A stretch of 64,000 nt of DNA, taken from positions 62,001 through 126,000 of the forward strand of contig NZ_JAKGRW010000004.1 of the NCBI RefSeq assembly GCF_021555175.1, read 5' to 3'. This stretch comes from Nocardioides alcanivorans. Its GTDB lineage: Bacteria > Actinomycetota > Actinomycetes > Propionibacteriales > Nocardioidaceae. How positions within the stretch are numbered: the stretch's first letter is position 1; each line of letters opens with the position of its first letter. The notes beneath the pieces are model-generated. The model was not told the origin of the DNA. It did no database searches and worked only from the letters and a program-made list of their open reading frames with translations. Positions 59,884 to 64,000 of this stretch are shown piece after piece. The translations under genes were made by a program, and so were the position numbers.

Positions 59884-60022
59884 GTGTGGCGCCTCGATCT
59901 CTCTTGTCGGTCGGACGTGTCTGGAAGGTTCTAGTGCATGCGCGCGCTCAACGCCCGGAGGGCAGGCACGGCACACGCGACCTCCAACTTTACCGCGACC
60001 GGTGTGCCCGCCCAAATCCGGG

Positions 60023-60960
60023 TCAGTGCCAGCCGCGCCGTTCGCGGAGCCACTGCCAGGCGACCTCGCCCTGCCATGCCTGGGCGGCGCGCAGCCACGG
60101 CGAGTTCGAGGGTACGGCGTCGCTCGCCATCGCGAGGAAGTAGCCGGTCAGCACTGCGAGCGCGACGTCCAGCAGCTCCGGATCGGCGTTGCGGAGCAGG
60201 GGCCGGTCCTGGATGACCTGCTCCACGTCGACGCCGTCCCCTCGCGCGCTGATGAGCAGGCAGAGGCTGTCGAACCAGTCGGGGCCCACCGCGGCCCAGT
60301 TCCAGTCGCACAGCAGCGCCCGGCCGTCGCGGCCGAGCAGCACGTTGTCGTCGCGCACGTCGGAGTGCACGAGCGTGTGACCGGTGAGCTCGCCCACCCG
60401 AGCAGCAAGGTCGGCGGCATCGAGCCCGTGGGGGAGTCCGGGGTCACCGACCAGGAGGCGACCGTGCCAGAGCTTGGCCATCGGGGCGAGGTCGTCGGCC
60501 AGCTGCCCGGCGTCGTGGACGGGGTTCGGGGTGAGCCCGGCGGCGAGTTCCTCGAGCAGGTCGAGTGCCCGGTCGAGTTCAGGGGCTGCCACGGACGTGC
60601 CGGGAGCTGGTTGTCGGCGTACTCGATGCCGAGCACCACCCAGTCCGCGTCGATGAGCCACTGGAGCCGGGGGACCGGCAGCCCTTCGGGCAGCGAGGCC
60701 AGGCGCTGGGCCTCGGCGCGGTAGGAGGCGGCGAAGAGGCGTTGTGCCTTCGTCGAGGCCGCCTTCACGAAGTGTCGACTGCCGTCGGCCAGCGTGAGCA
60801 CGGACGCGAAACCGGGGGTGAATCCCGCGCCCTGCGAGGCGGCGTCGACCACGGGACCACCCAGGCGCCGTTCGATCTCGGCCCGGAGCTCCGGCGGCAG
60901 GTGCGGCCACGGGAGCCGGCGTGCGGTGCGGCCGTGTGGCACGGGATCGGGGTGCGTCAC
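60023..60960 (-). CDS. phosphotransferase (APH) family protein
   Basis: A kinase-like fold with the Brenner motif [13 protein letters not shown] and the metal-binding [14 protein letters not shown]. One base is missing in the G run 60582-60585; restoring it joins [15 protein letters not shown], 312 residues from GTG 60960. Members phosphorylate diverse small molecules such as choline, homoserine or aminoglycosides; nothing here marks it as a resistance gene. Confidence 0.82.
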
Positions 60961-60995
60961 GAGCAACCATCCAACAGGGGAGAGGCGGAACCACG

Positions 60996-61032
60996 GAAGC
61001 GGGGTGGACGACAACGTCGTCCACCCCGCTTC
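60996..61032. terminator. 17-bp perfect hairpin terminator
   Basis: GAAGCGGGGTGGACGAC, loop AAC, exact complement. Located 34 bp after the stop of the leftward DUF4189 gene and just before the APH-family gene. Confidence 0.8.
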
Positions 61033-61065
61033 GGTGAATGTTGGCTCAATGAGGTCGAGCGCGGC

Positions 61066-61563
61066 TCACCGGTAGCGCGTGGTGCACATCCAGGTGTGCA
61101 CCTTGGCCTTCTTGCCGGCCTTCTTCTTGGCGAGCTTCTTGGCCTTGCCCTTCTTGAAGGCGACGCCCCAGCCGACCTTGGCGATCCGACCGTTCTTGAC
61201 CTTCACCGCGACGGCGGCGCAGCCGTTGCGCACCCAGACGACGGGCTTGCAGCCCGAGCCGGACGCACCAGATGCCTTCGCACGCTTCTTGCAGTGCTTC
61301 TTGGCCGCCTTCTTCGCCTTCTTCTTCGACGCCTTGTCGTAGCTCCAGCCGCTCCACCCGTTGGAGGTGTTGAGTGCGATGGCGCCGTAGTTGACCCGAC
61401 GGGCCGAGGTACGGGCCGCCGAGTTGCTGGTCTCGGATGCGCTCTCGCCAGCCGTCCCGGTGGCGTTGGCCGGCGACAGCGCGCCGAGTACACCGACGGT
61501 GAGCAGCAGCGCCGTCAGCAGCAGCCCGAGTTTGCGGAGACGTCCAGTCCCGATCCTGGTCAT
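61066..61563 (-). CDS. secreted DUF4189 protein, lysine-rich
   Basis: Signal peptide LGLLLTALLLTVGVLGALSP with AxA cleavage near ANA, then VNYGAIALNTSNGWSGWSYD and a Cys-spaced core (KKHCKK, SGCKPVVW, GCAAVAV, WMCTTRYR). The W-G-W-S-Y pattern and C-x-n-C-x-V-V match DUF4189. Long KKKAKKAAKKH and KKGKAKKLAKKKAGKKAK runs make it very basic, perhaps binding the cell envelope. 165 residues from ATG 61563 with GGGAGAG upstream. Confidence 0.8.
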   Translation of the reverse strand: MTRIGTGRLRKLGLLLTALLLTVGVLGALSPANATGTAGESASETSNSAARTSARRVNYGAIALNTSNGWSGWSYDKASKKKAKKAAKKHCKKRAKASGASGSGCKPVVWVRNGCAAVAVKVKNGRIAKVGWGVAFKKGKAKKLAKKKAGKKAKVHTWMCTTRYR

Positions 61564-61723
61564 GTGGTTCTCTCCCTCATGGAGCCGGCGACGTTCGCCG
61601 GCCATCACTCGGCGTACCCACCTGAACGACGCTGAAACCAACTGATGCGTCGACTTCGTGGCCGGCATGGGACAATGGGCGTTCGACGCCTTGCACCGCC
61701 TGACGCCCTTGGAAGAACGCCAC

Positions 61724-63603
<1,880 letters not shown>

Positions 63604-63631
63604 TACCGGACCGCCTTGGAGGGCGCTCGGT

Positions 63632-64000
63632 TCAGGGCGCCTGAAGGAGAGCCACCAACATGGCGACGAGGTCGTCCACGACGCGTGCCATGGGGGTCGT
63701 ACGGCGTCCCTGGGCCTGTTCGTGCTCCTGGTCCGCCAACACCTGCAACGTGAGTTGGGCGACCCACCGCTGGCGCCTGGCGTAGTCGTGTGCGCCCACG
63801 TGCTGCAACTGCGCACGCATGGCGGTCTCGACCTCCGTGAGCCGTGCGGGACGAGGGGGCAGCCGGTTGGTCGCGTGCCCGCTGCGGAACTCCACGACCT
63901 TGGCGAGGAACCGGAGGTACCAGGTCGGACTGCTCGGGGTGCCTCGCTCGACGATCTCAGCGAGCGGCAGCACGAAGCAACGGACCAAGTCGTCGAGTGC
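63632..64000 (-). CDS. C-terminal part of a TetR-type regulator (partial)
   Basis: The frame is open to the right edge. The visible 120 residues (ALDDLVRCFVLPLAEIVERG and on to VDDLVAMLVALLQAP) look like the all-helical ligand domain of a TetR regulator; the DNA-binding part lies outside the window. The phrase TPSSPTWYLRFLAKVV is typical of this fold's second half. The ligand cannot be inferred. Confidence 0.65.
   Translation of the reverse strand, partial: ALDDLVRCFVLPLAEIVERGTPSSPTWYLRFLAKVVEFRSGHATNRLPPRPARLTEVETAMRAQLQHVGAHDYARRQRWVAQLTLQVLADQEHEQAQGRRTTPMARVVDDLVAMLVALLQAP

Noticed and set aside
60023..60960. Aminoglycoside resistance gene
   Set aside because: The protein has only the general APH/choline kinase motifs, sits among housekeeping genes and shows no mobile element nearby.

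Overview
The window is about 70% G+C chromosomal DNA from a high-GC Gram-positive bacterium. The gene set and order point to Nocardioides or a close relative in Nocardioidaceae. The main evidence is the order leuC-leuD-hup-cofC-plsC-gpsA-ddl-(DUF3515)-(Lrp sensor)-thiL-rpmB-DAK2-recG-rsmD-coaD-DUF177-rpmF-rnc-mutM, an HU protein with a long Lys/Ala tail, a serine/threonine kinase, a CofC enzyme for coenzyme F420, a DUF222-HNH (13E12-type) protein, and frequent GTG/TTG starts with 4-base ATGA or GTGA overlaps.

Layout. 1-3.2 kb: end of a PepSY-like gene, an ABC exporter, two 100-bp-spaced hairpin repeats and a zinc-ribbon membrane protein. 3.2-9.4 kb: argG, serA, a secreted GH16 glycanase, a YczE-type membrane protein and a methyltransferase. 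9.4-15.7 kb: branched-chain amino acid genes leuB, ilvE and cimA around a kinase gene; cimA is preceded by an apparent isoleucine attenuator. 15.7-19.4 kb: a biotin ECF transporter (bioY-ecfA-ecfT) divergent from a BioQ-like repressor, with its palindromic operators between them. 19.4-28.5 kb: dps, an MFS transporter, gltX, a CPBP protease, tRNA-Gln, tRNA-Glu and an LLM oxidoreductase. 28.5-34.3 kb: a tctCBA tricarboxylate transporter with a universal stress protein, divergent from a CitA/CitB-type two-component system. 34.4-36.4 kb: alkylation repair (Ada-AlkA fusion and Ogt). 36.4-39.0 kb: a DUF222-HNH gene bracketed by REP-like repeats. 39.0-42 kb: ndgR divergent from leuCD. 42-64 kb: mostly housekeeping genes ending with lepA and the 3' part of a TetR gene.

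Four loci for Leu/Ile/Val synthesis (leuB, ilvE, cimA, leuCD) lie within 32 kb with at least two distinct control devices: a leader peptide with terminator for cimA, and an NdgR-type repressor for leuCD. Alkylation repair, citrate uptake and biotin uptake each sit beside their likely regulator.

Caution on reading frames. About 25 genes, including lepA, recG, holA, mutM, rsmD and serA, are broken by what looks like one missing base in a short G or C run. In almost every case restoring one base rejoins the gene to a normal family length. I read these as consensus errors rather than pseudogenes. Such genes are given as whole CDS spans, with the break position stated.
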